Assembly (NCBI GenBank): GCA_903822495.1
Contig: CAIJPD010000068.1
Location: 1-59,074 of the forward strand
Source of the DNA: an uncultured Chloroflexota bacterium
GTDB taxonomy: Bacteria; Chloroflexota; Limnocylindria; Limnocylindrales; CSP1-4
Direction: 5' to 3'
DNA: 59,074 bases
Below the pieces are notes generated by a model that was not told the origin of the DNA, did not search any database, and saw only the letters and a list, made by a program, of their open reading frames with translations. A program made the translations under genes and the position numbers. Shown piece by piece: positions 17,201-25,605 of the stretch. Every line of letters starts with the position of its first letter. Position 1 is the stretch's first letter.

Positions 17201-19337
17201 GGGCGCCCTCGGAGCCGCTCGCCCAACCCAGGCCCCGAGCCGCCAGCTCGACGCCTCGTCAGAAGCTGCAGGCGCCGGCATCACCGCCCAATCGGCCAGC
17301 GCCGCCCGGCCGCGCCCCGTCGAATCGGTGCCGATGAGCCAGCAGGCCCCCAGAGGCGCCACGCCGGAATCAACCCCCAACCAGGCGAATGCGACCGAGA
17401 TCGCGGTGCCCGCCGGCCCGGTGACTCCGGCGCTTGTCGACACGCTGGCGACAGGACCTACAAACAACGAAGCCACGACCAGCGGACTGCCTGCCGCGGC
17501 ACCGACCGCACCGGCTGCCGCTCTGGCTGATGCGCCGGCCGACCCACTGGCTGCCACTCCGGCTGACGCCGTGCCGACCGCACTGGCTGCCGCTCCGGCT
17601 GACGCACCGGCTGCCGCCGTCCATCGCGCGAACGCGGCCGCGGTCAGCGCGACCCCTGCCCTGCGGGCGACGGAGCCCAGGCGCGCCAGGCCCACCGCGG
17701 CGGCTCCCGCCACGGCCGGAACGTCCAGCGCACCCTCCGAGTTGGCCAACCCTGAGCCTGCATCCGGCACGGAACACGCGCCCGACGCGACCACGCCGGT
17801 CGCCGCGAGCGTGGGACGGCCGGCTCAGGTCAGCCCAGCCGCCGCAGCACCGCTCACGGAGACCATCCGGACCACGCCACCCGCAGCGACCAGCCGCGGC
17901 GACGACGTTGACGCCGTTGCGCCACGCGCCACCGTTGACGGGCCCGCTGCTTCAGGGAAGCCAGTGACGGCCAGCGAGCGCAATGCGACCTCGGCCGCCC
18001 CATCCGCCGTCCTGCCCACGCAGCCGGTGATCCACGAAGCCGAGACGGCCAGCCCCGGGACCACACCGCCCGCCCCCACCCGCGCCGGCGACGCTGTCGC
18101 GACCACCAGCGCCCGGAGTGGCATCGTGCCGCCGTCGGCGGGAGCGCCTGCCGCACCTGTCGACGCCGCACGGCCAACCCGTTCGGCCGCACCCGAAGCC
18201 AGCAACGCGACGTCGCCCGCTAGCGCCGTCCCGACCGCGGGCCGTCTCCCGACGGCCGAGCCTGCGTCATTCGAGATCCCGGCGGCCGGAATCCCGACGG
18301 CCGAGCCCACGTCGCCCAAGCTCCCGTCACCCGCCAGGGTGGACGCCGCCCGCGGCGTGGCATCAGCGGCTCCGGAGCGCCGGGTCGATTCGGCAGCGCC
18401 CACGGCGCAGGCACCACGGTCCGACTCGGCAGCAACCGCGTCCGCCCGGCCCATTCGAGCCAACCGGGCCTCTGCGCACGGTGCCCAGTCGTCGTCGGCC
18501 GGCGCCGCGCCAACGGCCGCCGCGCTCGAGCAGGCCCGGGCAGCTGGTGCTGCGTGGACAAGCCGCACCGGAGCCGCCGACCCGGCCCGCGGCGCCGGTC
18601 CTTCCCGCGAGCGCCTCGGCGCCAGGGCCGGCGTGGATCCGGTCGGCTCCCCGGTCGTCGCGGGACCCGTGGCCCAATCTTCGATCGCCCCCGCGGCCGG
18701 CATCGAGCGGGCCGCCGATCCGGCTCCCACCGAGGTCGCGCCCCCGTCCGCCGCGGGGCCCACGGCGGACGGCATCGTCCGCCTCCTGGATCGCGTGGCT
18801 GGTCGCATTCGAACCATGGCGAGCGGCAACGGCCCCGGCCTGGAAGCCAGGGTCCACGACCCGGAGCTGGGCACGGTCCGCGTGACCGTCACCGGCCCGG
18901 CCGATCAGCCAGTCCGCGCCGAGCTGGTAGTCGCCGATGCGCGAACCGCGGCGGCCCTCGCCCGGGTCGCCGACGATCCCAGCGTCGCACGGAGCCTGGC
19001 CGGCATCCAGCTGCACATCCGCGTCGAGTCCACCCAGGTGGCCGCGTCCGCCATGGCATCCGGCCTCGGGGGCTCCCACGACCCCGCCCGGGATTCCCGC
19101 GGCGGCCAGGGCCAGCCGAACGACGGCTCGACGTGGACACAGGCGCAGCCGCAGGGCCAGGGCCTGCCGTCGAACTCCCATGCCGGTGGCCAACCCGACA
19201 GCCGGACTCGCCAGGGCCAGGACGCCCCGCCGCCGGCGAACACGCCGGGCACGCCCCGGCAACAACCGGGGTTCGGCCCCACCACCACCGCCGATCCATC
19301 ACCCGCGTCGCGCCGCTGGCTCGACGTCCGGGCCTGA
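14205..19337 (+). CDS. fliK: FliK, very large flagellar hook-length control protein
   Basis: Molecular ruler that sets hook length and switches export specificity. 1710 aa, several-fold above the few hundred residues usual for FliK. The identity rests on the C-terminal Flg_hook domain (about residues 1522-1610: GLEARVHDPELGTVRVTVTG, LARSLAGIQLHIRVES-like pattern), the Gln/Gly/Pro-rich tail, and position between flgB and flgD. The preceding ~1500 residues are disordered: an acidic Glu-Thr-Asp repeat at about 205-232, then Ala/Pro/Thr-rich sequence with an extreme Ala/Pro block at about 665-985. The start ATG overlaps the flgB stop. Its composition leaves other frames open over long stretches; those are not genes. 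Confidence 0.9.
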   Translation: MMINAIPPLLDVLGAPSASGTDGEACAALTDVQHAGSLPGLPGAAVDAPVLLGSPDVDASGASARPGVSVGGKRTTGVDHAAANAFADVLLETARGDHAVSDAGRPVITPPDVASAVDGDDEADSASGISATSGSAAGSIPAAIQAPEARSGGLDHASHDVITIPGQALLDGLRSRLPGPAQAALEGHAPTGTQAPTAGEVRATHETDEADETDETDETGETDEADEAGETHGSVGVEDPDDDDDDTGAIPGTDPVANPGVTPLPTGVPPLSGGYGLQFTDAPPSAIDPVADGLPAPTVAPHARPRSRDHRVDGATSHVREHRLTHGHATARPTDGIGPISTVDGPQGGPSVTAVTPPMTPAPTGAGGQPTDSAAGEAAMLVTAPAAGIPHAAHHEAATGPADVRTPGSLARDTGSRAPRAMRTATSDANAGEIDETERPAIRVSRPNRSDRTAPEEGTDASAPPASVGLPLPPTVEAKVASSSIPADALSSLDAVGRATSLARQAPLAAGAPRASVHVAAAATVAQAGPGSTTPTRRRSAGVPTASRTAAASLADLSASPRAADTVATRAGRAAGVTRAYRDAALPTSTRAAEAQASVVASAAGRAVRMADASAPAIGMPSAATLEPAVAPSITVDHTNAATPLAPAPSAKEPMASDAPSSPEAAPADIAQASAPAPVARAAAPAAEAPAAPILAATPASASAAPIVVAAPAATPASASAAPIVVAAPARVAAATATAGSPAAPIHAAAPAPTARAAAAAEAPAAPILAATPASASASASAAPIVVAAPARVAAADIASMAPAAAAPAWAPAPAAAAAAPASAPAGAATPAPAAPIVAAAPAPVAAADIASMAPAAAAAGAPAAPAVAAAPAPAEGAPAPARAADIASMAPVPAGAPTAPAPAVGAATPAPAAPTLAATPAPAAPAQAAAPAQAEGAAAALAPAPTAAALAEAPAARTVAVSSAPVAADQATATVTAQAPATVAAAAASPAVRPAHDTGALGAARPTQAPSRQLDASSEAAGAGITAQSASAARPRPVESVPMSQQAPRGATPESTPNQANATEIAVPAGPVTPALVDTLATGPTNNEATTSGLPAAAPTAPAAALADAPADPLAATPADAVPTALAAAPADAPAAAVHRANAAAVSATPALRATEPRRARPTAAAPATAGTSSAPSELANPEPASGTEHAPDATTPVAASVGRPAQVSPAAAAPLTETIRTTPPAATSRGDDVDAVAPRATVDGPAASGKPVTASERNATSAAPSAVLPTQPVIHEAETASPGTTPPAPTRAGDAVATTSARSGIVPPSAGAPAAPVDAARPTRSAAPEASNATSPASAVPTAGRLPTAEPASFEIPAAGIPTAEPTSPKLPSPARVDAARGVASAAPERRVDSAAPTAQAPRSDSAATASARPIRANRASAHGAQSSSAGAAPTAAALEQARAAGAAWTSRTGAADPARGAGPSRERLGARAGVDPVGSPVVAGPVAQSSIAPAAGIERAADPAPTEVAPPSAAGPTADGIVRLLDRVAGRIRTMASGNGPGLEARVHDPELGTVRVTVTGPADQPVRAELVVADARTAAALARVADDPSVARSLAGIQLHIRVESTQVAASAMASGLGGSHDPARDSRGGQGQPNDGSTWTQAQPQGQGLPSNSHAGGQPDSRTRQGQDAPPPANTPGTPRQQPGFGPTTTADPSPASRRWLDVRA
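14820..14896 (+). repeat. Short tandem repeat encoding Glu-Thr-Asp-Glu units in fliK
   Basis: GAGACCGAC / GAGGCCGAC-type 9-base units recur and encode an acidic ETDEADETDETDETGETDEA-like run, followed shortly by a run of Asp codons (about 14925-14943). Probably prone to slippage in multiples of 9 bases. Confidence 0.8.
16210..17150 (+). repeat. Degenerate Ala/Pro-coding tandem repeats in fliK
   Basis: Imperfect units built on GCAGCCCCGATC, GCGGCGACGCCGGCATCG and GTGGTGGCGGCACC recur about ten times. The protein shows repeated APIVVAAPA, PAAPILAATPASA and a spaced ADIASMAP motif present three times (around 16595, 16745 and 16857). Near-identical DNA copies point to recent expansion by unequal crossover or slippage. 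Confidence 0.8.
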
Positions 19338-19364
19338 CCGCCACCACCTGAAAGGAGCGATTCC

Positions 19365-19871
19365 ATGCAGATCGAACCGACCAGCCGCGCCGCCACAAGC
19401 GCGCTGATCGGGGCCGCCTCCGAGATCGGGACGTCCGCCGGCGCGCTGGCGGCCGGAGCTATCGACCAGCCATCCACGACGTCGAGCATGTTCGGCCTCA
19501 GCCAGGACAGCTTCTTCAAGCTGTTCCTCACCGAGCTCCAGAATCAGGACCCCACCCAGCCGCTCGACAACAAGGCGATGCTCGACCAGCTCGGGCAGTT
19601 CACGATGATCGACACCCTGATGGCGGTCCAAAAGACCATGCAGGGCGTCCAGCTCGGACAGGCCTCCGGCCTGATCGGCAAGCTGGTCACCGGCAAGGAC
19701 CTCGCTGGCACTCCCATCACCGGCGTCGTGAGCGAGCTCCTCCAGTCGTCGGGTGTCGTGACCCTCCTGGTCAACGGATCCCAGGTCAAGCCGGATGCCA
19801 TCACCGAGGTCGGGCTTGCGCCCACCGTGGCCGCGGCAGCCCCGGCCACGAAGCCCGGCACCACCCCGTGA
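19365..19871 (+). CDS. flgD: FlgD, flagellar hook-capping protein
   Basis: Scaffold cap needed to polymerise the hook. 168 aa. The conserved N-terminal core is present (FFKLFLTELQNQDPTQPLDN, LDQLGQFTMIDTLMAVQ), then a short beta region (LIGKLVTGKDLAGTPITG). The C-terminal Ig/tudor domains of long FlgD are absent. AAAGGAGC lies just before the ATG at 19365. The stop overlaps the next start (GTGA). Confidence 0.94.
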   Translation: MQIEPTSRAATSALIGAASEIGTSAGALAAGAIDQPSTTSSMFGLSQDSFFKLFLTELQNQDPTQPLDNKAMLDQLGQFTMIDTLMAVQKTMQGVQLGQASGLIGKLVTGKDLAGTPITGVVSELLQSSGVVTLLVNGSQVKPDAITEVGLAPTVAAAAPATKPGTTP

Positions 19872-20284
19872 ACCCGATCAGCACCCTCCAGGGCATCGCC
19901 GCGAGCCGCCTGACCGACCCCGTCGAGCGGATCGGCTCGCCGCTCGCGCCGTCAGGCCGGCCCGCCGACGCCAGCCTCCCGCCGGGCGCGGGGAGCTTCG
20001 CCGATGTGCTGGCCGAGACGACCCGGGACCCAGCGGTGTCGCTCTCCAGCCACGTCCAGCGCCGGATGGAACAGCGCCAGATCCAGCTGGGCGACGACCA
20101 GCTGGAACGCCTGGGCAAGGCCATGGACCTGCTGGCCGCGAAGGGCGGCCGACAGTCCCTGGTGATGCTCGACGAAGTCGCCTACGTCGTGCACATCCCA
20201 TCACACACGGTCGTGACGGCCGTGGGGCCGAACGATCGAAAGGAGGCTGTCTTCACCCAGATCGACAGCGTCGCCATCGCCTGA
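19868..20284 (+). CDS. TIGR02530-type flagellar operon protein
   Basis: 138 aa, GTG start overlapping the flgD stop. The C-terminal two thirds match the family that sits between flgD and flgE in many Gram-positive-type operons: SSHVQRRMEQRQIQL, LERLGKAMDLLAAKGGRQSL, VMLDEVAYVVHIPSHTVVTA, then EAVFTQIDSVAI. Biochemical role unknown; presumed hook assembly factor by context. Confidence 0.85.
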   Translation: MNPISTLQGIAASRLTDPVERIGSPLAPSGRPADASLPPGAGSFADVLAETTRDPAVSLSSHVQRRMEQRQIQLGDDQLERLGKAMDLLAAKGGRQSLVMLDEVAYVVHIPSHTVVTAVGPNDRKEAVFTQIDSVAIA

Positions 20285-20411
20285 CGGCGGCCGCGGGCCG
20301 TCGCCATCACCACGTCCGCCGCGTGCACCGGGAACTCTGCTGGACCTCCCTGAGGGGGCAGACCCGGTCGCGGACAACCAAGACCGGTTTCAGCCTTCCA
20401 AGGAGATCCCG

Positions 20412-21668
20412 ATGCTTCCGTCCATGTTCAGTGCCATCTCCGGACTGCGCGGCCATCAGATCATGCTCGACGTCATCGCGAACAACATCGCGAACGTCAA
20501 CACCGTCGGCTACAAGACCGGCCGTGTCAGCTTCCAGGACATCCTGTCGGAGACACTCCGCGGCGCCACGGCACCCAGCGGCAACCTGGGCAGCATCAAC
20601 CCGGCACAGATCGGCCTGGGCATGACCGTCGCCGGCATCGACATGATGATGACGCAGGGCAACCTCCAGTCCACCAACAAGCTCACCGACATGGCCATCC
20701 AGGGCGATGGCTTCTTCGTCCTCGCCGACGGCGCACAGCAGTCCTTCACCCGCGACGGCGCGTTTGACATCGCGGTGGACGGCTCGCTCGTCAACCCGGC
20801 CAGCGGCCTCAAGGTGCAGGGCTGGGCGGCCGACGCCCAAGGTGTGATTGATACCACCGCGCCCATCGGCTCCCTCGCCATCCCGATCGGCCAGCAGACC
20901 ACCGCCCAGGCCAGCACCGCCATCACGATCCGCGGCAATCTCGACGCGAACGTGGCTGTCGGCGCCACGGCCAGCACGTCGATCTCGCTGTACGACTCGC
21001 TGGGCGTGGCCCATGCCGTGAAGGTCACCTACACCAAGGCAGCCGCCAACTCGTGGACGTGGGCTGCCGCGACCGATCCCGCCGACACCGGCGCCTCCAC
21101 CCTGAGCACGGGCACCATCGACTTCACCAACGCGGGCCAGGTCGACCCGCTCAACCCGCCGACCGGCACGCTCTCGATCGCGCTGACCAATGGCGCGGTT
21201 ACCCCCCTCGCGTTTGATCCCGCCCTGGTCCCGGCCACGCTCGACATGACGTCGATGACGCAGTTCGCCGGCACCAGCGAGCCTCTCGGCGCGGCCGACG
21301 GCTTCGCCAGCGGCACCCTCGTCACCTTCGCGGTCAACAACGGCGGCGAGATCACCGGCGTCTACTCGAACGGCCAGACCCAGGCCCTCGGGCAGATCGC
21401 ACTCGCCACCTTCCTCAACTCGTCCGGCCTCCTGCGGGGCGGGCAGAACATGTTCAACGAGTCGAACGCCTCCGGCGGCCCGTCGATCGGCATCCCAGGG
21501 TCGGGCAGCCGCGGCGACATCACCACCGGCTCCCTCGAGATGTCGAACGTCGACCTGGCCACCCAGTTCACCGGGATGATCACCGCGCAGCGTGGCTTCC
21601 AGGCCAACGGGCGCGTGATCACCACGTCGGACGAGGTGCTCCAGGAGCTGGTCAACCTCAAGCGCTAG
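20412..21668 (+). CDS. flgE: FlgE, flagellar hook protein
   Basis: Hook subunit. 418 aa. N-terminal D0 signature (MLDVIANNIANVNTVGYK), FlgE/F/G core (MAIQGDGFFVLADG, FTRDGAF) and C-terminal signature (LEMSNVDLATQFTGMITAQR, ETSDEV-like end LQELVNLKR) are complete. AAGGAGAT at 20398-20405 is the best ribosome site in the operon. A 127-base gap precedes it, so it may also have its own promoter. Last gene of the flagellar operon. Confidence 0.96.
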   Translation: MLPSMFSAISGLRGHQIMLDVIANNIANVNTVGYKTGRVSFQDILSETLRGATAPSGNLGSINPAQIGLGMTVAGIDMMMTQGNLQSTNKLTDMAIQGDGFFVLADGAQQSFTRDGAFDIAVDGSLVNPASGLKVQGWAADAQGVIDTTAPIGSLAIPIGQQTTAQASTAITIRGNLDANVAVGATASTSISLYDSLGVAHAVKVTYTKAAANSWTWAAATDPADTGASTLSTGTIDFTNAGQVDPLNPPTGTLSIALTNGAVTPLAFDPALVPATLDMTSMTQFAGTSEPLGAADGFASGTLVTFAVNNGGEITGVYSNGQTQALGQIALATFLNSSGLLRGGQNMFNESNASGGPSIGIPGSGSRGDITTGSLEMSNVDLATQFTGMITAQRGFQANGRVITTSDEVLQELVNLKR

Positions 21669-21720
21669 GCCAACCCTTCGGGGTTGCCATCCAGGGGCGC
21701 GGGCCACCCGGCCCGCGCCC
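21668..21720 (+). terminator. Double hairpin after flgE
   Basis: First hairpin: CAACCC-TTCG-GGGTTG (21671-21686), a UUCG tetraloop. Second: a perfect 11-bp stem GGGCGCGGGCC / GGCCCGCGCCC (21695-21705 and 21710-21720) with a 4-base loop. Only a weak T-containing stretch follows, so it may act without a U-tract or with Rho. Confidence 0.7.
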
Positions 21721-21744
21721 GCTCTTGATCGAAAGGATCACCCG

Positions 21745-22989
21745 ATGACTGCACGGTTCGCGCGGGCCACGCTCGTAGCGGCCGTGCTCCTGGGCACCTC
21801 CGGCCTGGGCATCGTCCGCGCGGAGGCCACGGGCGACCTGTACGTGGGGTCCGTCAGTGGCGTGCTGGAGGTGGTCACGGCGCCACCGGACGTCCTGAGC
21901 ATGGTGCCTCTGCTGCAGGCCGTTGGCGCAGTCGAGATCCGCGCCGACGGCCGCGAGCTGTACGCCGTCACGGGCGACCGGAGCATCACGCGCCTCGACC
22001 TTGAGTCCATGGTCCCAACGCCCGGCGTCGAGTTGGCCGCCGCCATCACTGACCTCGCCGCCCCACGCGGTATGCGTCTGGTGGCCGCGCTGCCGACGCT
22101 GAGCCGAGTGGCCGTCTACGACATGCTCACGGGCGCGAGCAGCCTGGGCCAGCCGCTGCCGGGTGCCGTGGACCGGCTGGCCGCGGCGCCGGACGACAAC
22201 CGCGTCGTGGCGACGGCCATCGGTTCGTCATGGGTCGTGGTCCTGGACCCCGCCACAGGCACCATGGGGAGCGCCAACGTGATGGGCGCCGTCCGCGCCG
22301 TGGCGGTCGACGAGCGGGCCGGCCTAGCGATCGTCGCCACCAGCGCTCCGGACCGGCTGCTCAGCATCAATCTCGATGACCTTGCCGAGATCGCCAACGT
22401 CGTCCTGCCCGGCGCGCCCACGGCGATCTCGCTCGGCAACGCCGACGTCTTCGTCGCCATCGATCGGGCGCTGTTCGCCGTCCCGCGCCACCCGGGAGTG
22501 CACGACGGGGCCACCCCGCCGCCCACCCTGGCCCGCCGCTGGGCGACACTGGCCCGACCGGCCAGGAGCCTGACCTCCAGCAACGACCGCACGCTGGTCT
22601 ACGCCATGGAGACCGACCGCATCGAGGGCTTCCACACGGCCGATGCGACCATCTCCGCGAACCCGGTGGTGGCCGCCCGGACCGTCGTCCTCGTGGGCGT
22701 GCGGGCGGCCGCCGACATCGTCGCGATGCCCGGCGCGCAGCCCCTGGCCGGCTCGCCGGAGAACGGGGCCATCGCCGTGGAGGGAGACGGCGGTTCCGGA
22801 TCGCTGGATGCGACGTCGGGCGACAGCTCCCCGCCGGCAACGGATACGGTCTCGGGGGGCGCCTGGCGGATCGCCATGGCGGCCATCGTGCCGGTCGTGA
22901 TCCTGGTCGTGCTGCCACTCCTGGCCATCGGCTGGCTGGTGATCAGCCGGACAGACCCGGAGCGAGGCGGCCGGAAAGCTGGCCGCTGA
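21745..22989 (+). CDS. Exported beta-propeller-like protein with C-terminal membrane anchor
   Basis: 414 aa, unknown function. A signal peptide spans about residues 1-26. The body has repeated blade-like patterns (GDLYVGSVSGVLEVV, GRELYAVTGDRSITRLD, GSSWVVVLDPATGTMG, AGLAIVATSAPDRLLSI), typical of WD40/YVTN-type propellers. A Ser/Gly/Asp-rich linker and one TM helix (about 377-401) end in a basic tail. The protein should face outside, tethered at its C-terminus. GAAAGGATC precedes the ATG. It follows the flagellar terminator, so it may be a separate unit. Confidence 0.75.
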   Translation: MTARFARATLVAAVLLGTSGLGIVRAEATGDLYVGSVSGVLEVVTAPPDVLSMVPLLQAVGAVEIRADGRELYAVTGDRSITRLDLESMVPTPGVELAAAITDLAAPRGMRLVAALPTLSRVAVYDMLTGASSLGQPLPGAVDRLAAAPDDNRVVATAIGSSWVVVLDPATGTMGSANVMGAVRAVAVDERAGLAIVATSAPDRLLSINLDDLAEIANVVLPGAPTAISLGNADVFVAIDRALFAVPRHPGVHDGATPPPTLARRWATLARPARSLTSSNDRTLVYAMETDRIEGFHTADATISANPVVAARTVVLVGVRAAADIVAMPGAQPLAGSPENGAIAVEGDGGSGSLDATSGDSSPPATDTVSGGAWRIAMAAIVPVVILVVLPLLAIGWLVISRTDPERGGRKAGR

Positions 22990-23234
22990 CCAGGCGCCTG
23001 CGCCTCCACGGCCCGGCGTCCCCGGGCACCGCGTCGCGCCGAGCTCCGGGAGGCCGTGTCGTCCAGGCGATGGGCGCCACGTCCGGGCCACAGGCTCCAC
23101 CCTGGGCGGCGTGCGCACCAAGGGTGGCCCGTGACGCCGGCCGGTTCCGGGTGGCGCTGGCCGGGCCCTACAGCAGGGGCGCGGTGGCGCGACGAGGACG
23201 ACTGGCCTGGCCGCGCCGTCCGCGGCGCGTGTCG

Positions 23235-24167
23235 CTAGGAGACGACGTCGAAGACCGAGAGCAGCTCGGCGTATTCCTCCACGACCTCGGGCACCCGGCG
23301 GGCCCACCGCTCGGCACTCACCCCGACCGCCTCGAGGGCGGTCGCGACGTGGGCGGCGATCTGCTCCGGGTCGTCGCCGCTGCGGGCGTTGAGCTCGCGC
23401 ACGATCCAGTCGCTGGCGGCGGCGACCGCCGCAAGCGTCCGCGGCTGCGGGTCGTGGTGGCCCGCGAGGACCTCCCTGATCGCCTCGGGCAGGTGCCATT
23501 CCTCCGCGAACGCCCGGCCGACCTCGGTATGGGTCGTGCCGCGCAGGCGGAGCTCCTCGTCGAGCGAGTCGAGCAGGCCGGCCGAGCCCATCACGTACTC
23601 GGTGTACTCGTCGTCGCGCTCGTCGAGCAGGTAGATGCGACCCAGGTCATGGAGCAGGCCGGCCGCAAACGCCTCGTCGGGCGAGGCGATCCGGGTGATG
23701 TCGGCCAGGGCGCGACAGACCGCGGCGGAGCGCACGGCGTCGCCGAGCAGCCGCGCCGCGGCAAGCGATTGGCGCGGTGTGCGACTGGACGCCTGGCGGC
23801 CCGTGATCAGCGTGGCCAGGACCAGCTGGCGGAGCATCGTGTCGCCCAGCAGGATCACGGCGCGGTTGAGCCCCACGATGGGGACCCGCGGGGCGTAGTA
23901 GGCGGAGTTGGCGAGCCGAAGCACGCGCGCGGCCAGCGCCGGCGAGCCCTCGATCAGGCGCCCCAGCCGGAGGGCGTTCGAATCACCGCGGCGGAGGGCC
24001 TGCTCCAGGCGGAGCAGGCTGGGCGACGGGTCGATCGACTCCGTCCGGCGGATGACCCGGAGCGCGACCGCGGCCGGCGAGCTCGCACCGGGCGCGGCGG
24101 CCGCCAAGGTCGCGCCCAGGGGGGCGGTCGGAGCTGCGGGGAGCTGGAGACCGGTCAGGCCGTTCAT
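23235..24167 (-). CDS. HDOD-domain signalling protein
   Basis: 310 aa. The HDOD domain covers about residues 40-240: RLGRLIEGSPALAARVLRLA, AYYAPRVPIVGLNRAVILLG, a HD-like FAAGLLHDLGRIYLL and GRAFAEEWHLPEAIREVLAGHH. HDOD proteins are non-catalytic HD relatives used in motility, c-di-GMP and stress signalling. The ATG at 24167 is chosen; a TTG at 24266 would add 33 unstructured residues. No clear Shine-Dalgarno. Transcribed toward the propeller gene; the 245 bases between them hold no gene, only a weak 6-bp hairpin near 23210-23226. Confidence 0.85.
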   Translation of the reverse strand: MNGLTGLQLPAAPTAPLGATLAAAAPGASSPAAVALRVIRRTESIDPSPSLLRLEQALRRGDSNALRLGRLIEGSPALAARVLRLANSAYYAPRVPIVGLNRAVILLGDTMLRQLVLATLITGRQASSRTPRQSLAAARLLGDAVRSAAVCRALADITRIASPDEAFAAGLLHDLGRIYLLDERDDEYTEYVMGSAGLLDSLDEELRLRGTTHTEVGRAFAEEWHLPEAIREVLAGHHDPQPRTLAAVAAASDWIVRELNARSGDDPEQIAAHVATALEAVGVSAERWARRVPEVVEEYAELLSVFDVVS

Positions 24168-24279
24168 CGAGTGAGGTATCGGTTCGGATGGCCCGCCACT
24201 TGAGGTCGACCCGTGATGGGTCTTCACGTCACCGTCAGGCCACCGGGGCGGACGCCGGGTCGCCAACGCGCAGGCATGA

Positions 24280-24657
24280 TCAGTGCTCGCGGGGTGCGGC
24301 GGGACCGTCCTGGAGCGCCTGCAGCACGGCCGCGGCCGGGTCGCCGCCGGCGCCCACGTGGACGTCCAGCTTCATCTGCCGGAGCATCTGGGCCATCGGC
24401 GGTCCCATGTGGTTGGCCACCACGACCTGCACGCCGTGGAGCAGGAGGAACCGGGCGATCCGGGCATGGTGGCCACCCTCGCTCCCCTCGTCATGGAGCG
24501 CGTCCCAGCCCACCGGGAAGACCTCCCAGCTGGCGATCGTTCCGCCCTCCACGCGCGCGACGGCCACATGGGCGGCCTTGCCCCAGCGCGGATCCAGCTG
24601 GCTCCCGTCAGCACTGACAGGGACGCAGGCGATGACCGGGTTCGTGGTGGTGTTCAT
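24280..24657 (-). CDS. NifX/NifB-C-terminal-like dinitrogenase cofactor-binding family protein
   Basis: 125 aa single-domain protein of the PF02579 type (ribonuclease-H-like fold that carries Fe-Mo/Fe-S cofactors). Pattern: VIACVPVSADGSQLDPRWGK at the start, GHHARIARFLLLHGVQVVVA, HMGPPMAQMLRQMKLDVHVG. No nitrogenase genes are nearby, so a nitrogen-fixation role is not implied. Start ATG without Shine-Dalgarno; GACAAT lies 7 bases upstream. Divergent from the next membrane-protein gene. Confidence 0.85.
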   Translation of the reverse strand: MNTTTNPVIACVPVSADGSQLDPRWGKAAHVAVARVEGGTIASWEVFPVGWDALHDEGSEGGHHARIARFLLLHGVQVVVANHMGPPMAQMLRQMKLDVHVGAGGDPAAAVLQALQDGPAAPREH

Positions 24658-24760
24658 GGCGTGGATTGTCCCACCGCGACCGGGCGGGCCGCCCGGAGGC
24701 CTGGCGGCCCGCCGGCCCAGCGGACTGCCTGGCGGCCCGGCAGGCGGCGGCGCGGGGCGC

Positions 24761-24766
24761 TACCGT
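24761..24766 (+). promoter_or_regulatory. -10-like hexamer TACCGT, 7 bases before a start
   Basis: TACCGT, then seven bases, then the ATG at 24774. No Shine-Dalgarno, no clear -35. On the opposite strand GACAAT (24665-24670) sits 7 bases before the NifX-like ATG. Confidence 0.4.
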
Positions 24767-24773
24767 TCCCCCG

Positions 24774-25589
24774 ATGTCCGCAATCCTCATCCTCAAGCTG
24801 ATCCTGGCGCCGATCCTGATCACCGTGGCCAGCCTGCTGACCCGGCGGTTTGGGCCCCGGGTCGGCGGTTGGCTCGTCTCGCTGCCGCTCACCTCGGCGC
24901 CCATCCTCGTGATCCTGGCGCTCGACCAGGGCCCCGCCTTCAGCGCCTCCGCGGCGGTCGGGTCGATGTCTGGGATGGCCGCCAACGCCGCCTTCGGGGT
25001 CGCCTACGCCTACGCCGGGCGGTTCGGCTTCGTCCGGGCCATGCTGGTGGCCACGCCCGCGTTCCTCCTGGCCGGCGCCGCGTTCCGTCCCATCCTGGGC
25101 GGACCCCCGTGGACGATCGCCCTCGTCGTGGTCGCCGTGATCTCGACAGGCCTCCTGCTGCTGCCGCCCCGCACCGACGCGCGCCGCAAGGTCCGCCATC
25201 CCCGCTGGGACATCCCGGCCCGGATGGTCGTGGCTACCACGCTCGTCTTTGCCCTGACGACGCTCGCGCCCGTCCTTGGCCCCGAGGTCAGCGGCCTCCT
25301 CGCCACGTTCCCCGTGTACGCCTCCGTCATGACGACGTTCACGCACCACGTCGTGGGGCTGCCCACCGCGACGGAGCTGATCCGCGGCCATCTCACGGGC
25401 ATCTACGGCACGGTCGCGTTCTTCCTGGTGCTGGTCGTCCTCCTGGTCCCGGCGGGCATCGCCCCGGCGATGCTCCTCGCGATCCTCGCGGCCCTGCTCA
25501 CGCAGGCGGTGGCGTTCCGGATCGCGCCCGGCCGCCGGTCGCCCGCCACGGCCCCCGCCGTCGTCCAGGACGCCGCCCCCGCCGACTGA
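24774..25589 (+). CDS. Polytopic membrane protein of unknown function
   Basis: 271 aa with about eight predicted TM helices (for example 1-20, 30-50, 85-103, 108-128, 155-175, 180-200, 220-255). Conserved-looking features are RRFGPRVGGWLVSLPLTSAP near the N-terminus and TFPVYASVMTTFTHHVVGLP in the middle. I do not recognise a specific transporter family. The ATG at 24774 is chosen since upstream in-frame sequence is not membrane-like. A short cytoplasmic Ala/Pro tail ends it. The next gene starts 17 bases downstream, so the two are probably one unit. Confidence 0.75.
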   Translation: MSAILILKLILAPILITVASLLTRRFGPRVGGWLVSLPLTSAPILVILALDQGPAFSASAAVGSMSGMAANAAFGVAYAYAGRFGFVRAMLVATPAFLLAGAAFRPILGGPPWTIALVVVAVISTGLLLLPPRTDARRKVRHPRWDIPARMVVATTLVFALTTLAPVLGPEVSGLLATFPVYASVMTTFTHHVVGLPTATELIRGHLTGIYGTVAFFLVLVVLLVPAGIAPAMLLAILAALLTQAVAFRIAPGRRSPATAPAVVQDAAPAD

Positions 25590-25605
25590 CAGGAGGCCCG
25601 CGTCG

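Noticed and set aside
15940..17530. Long alternative frames (Arg-rich, Gly-rich, Ala-rich) over the fliK repeats on both strands
   Set aside because: They arise from repetitive GC-rich codons; only the FliK frame continues to a known domain.
24280..24657. Evidence for nitrogen fixation
   Set aside because: A lone NifX-like domain is widespread outside diazotrophs and no nif structural gene is present.
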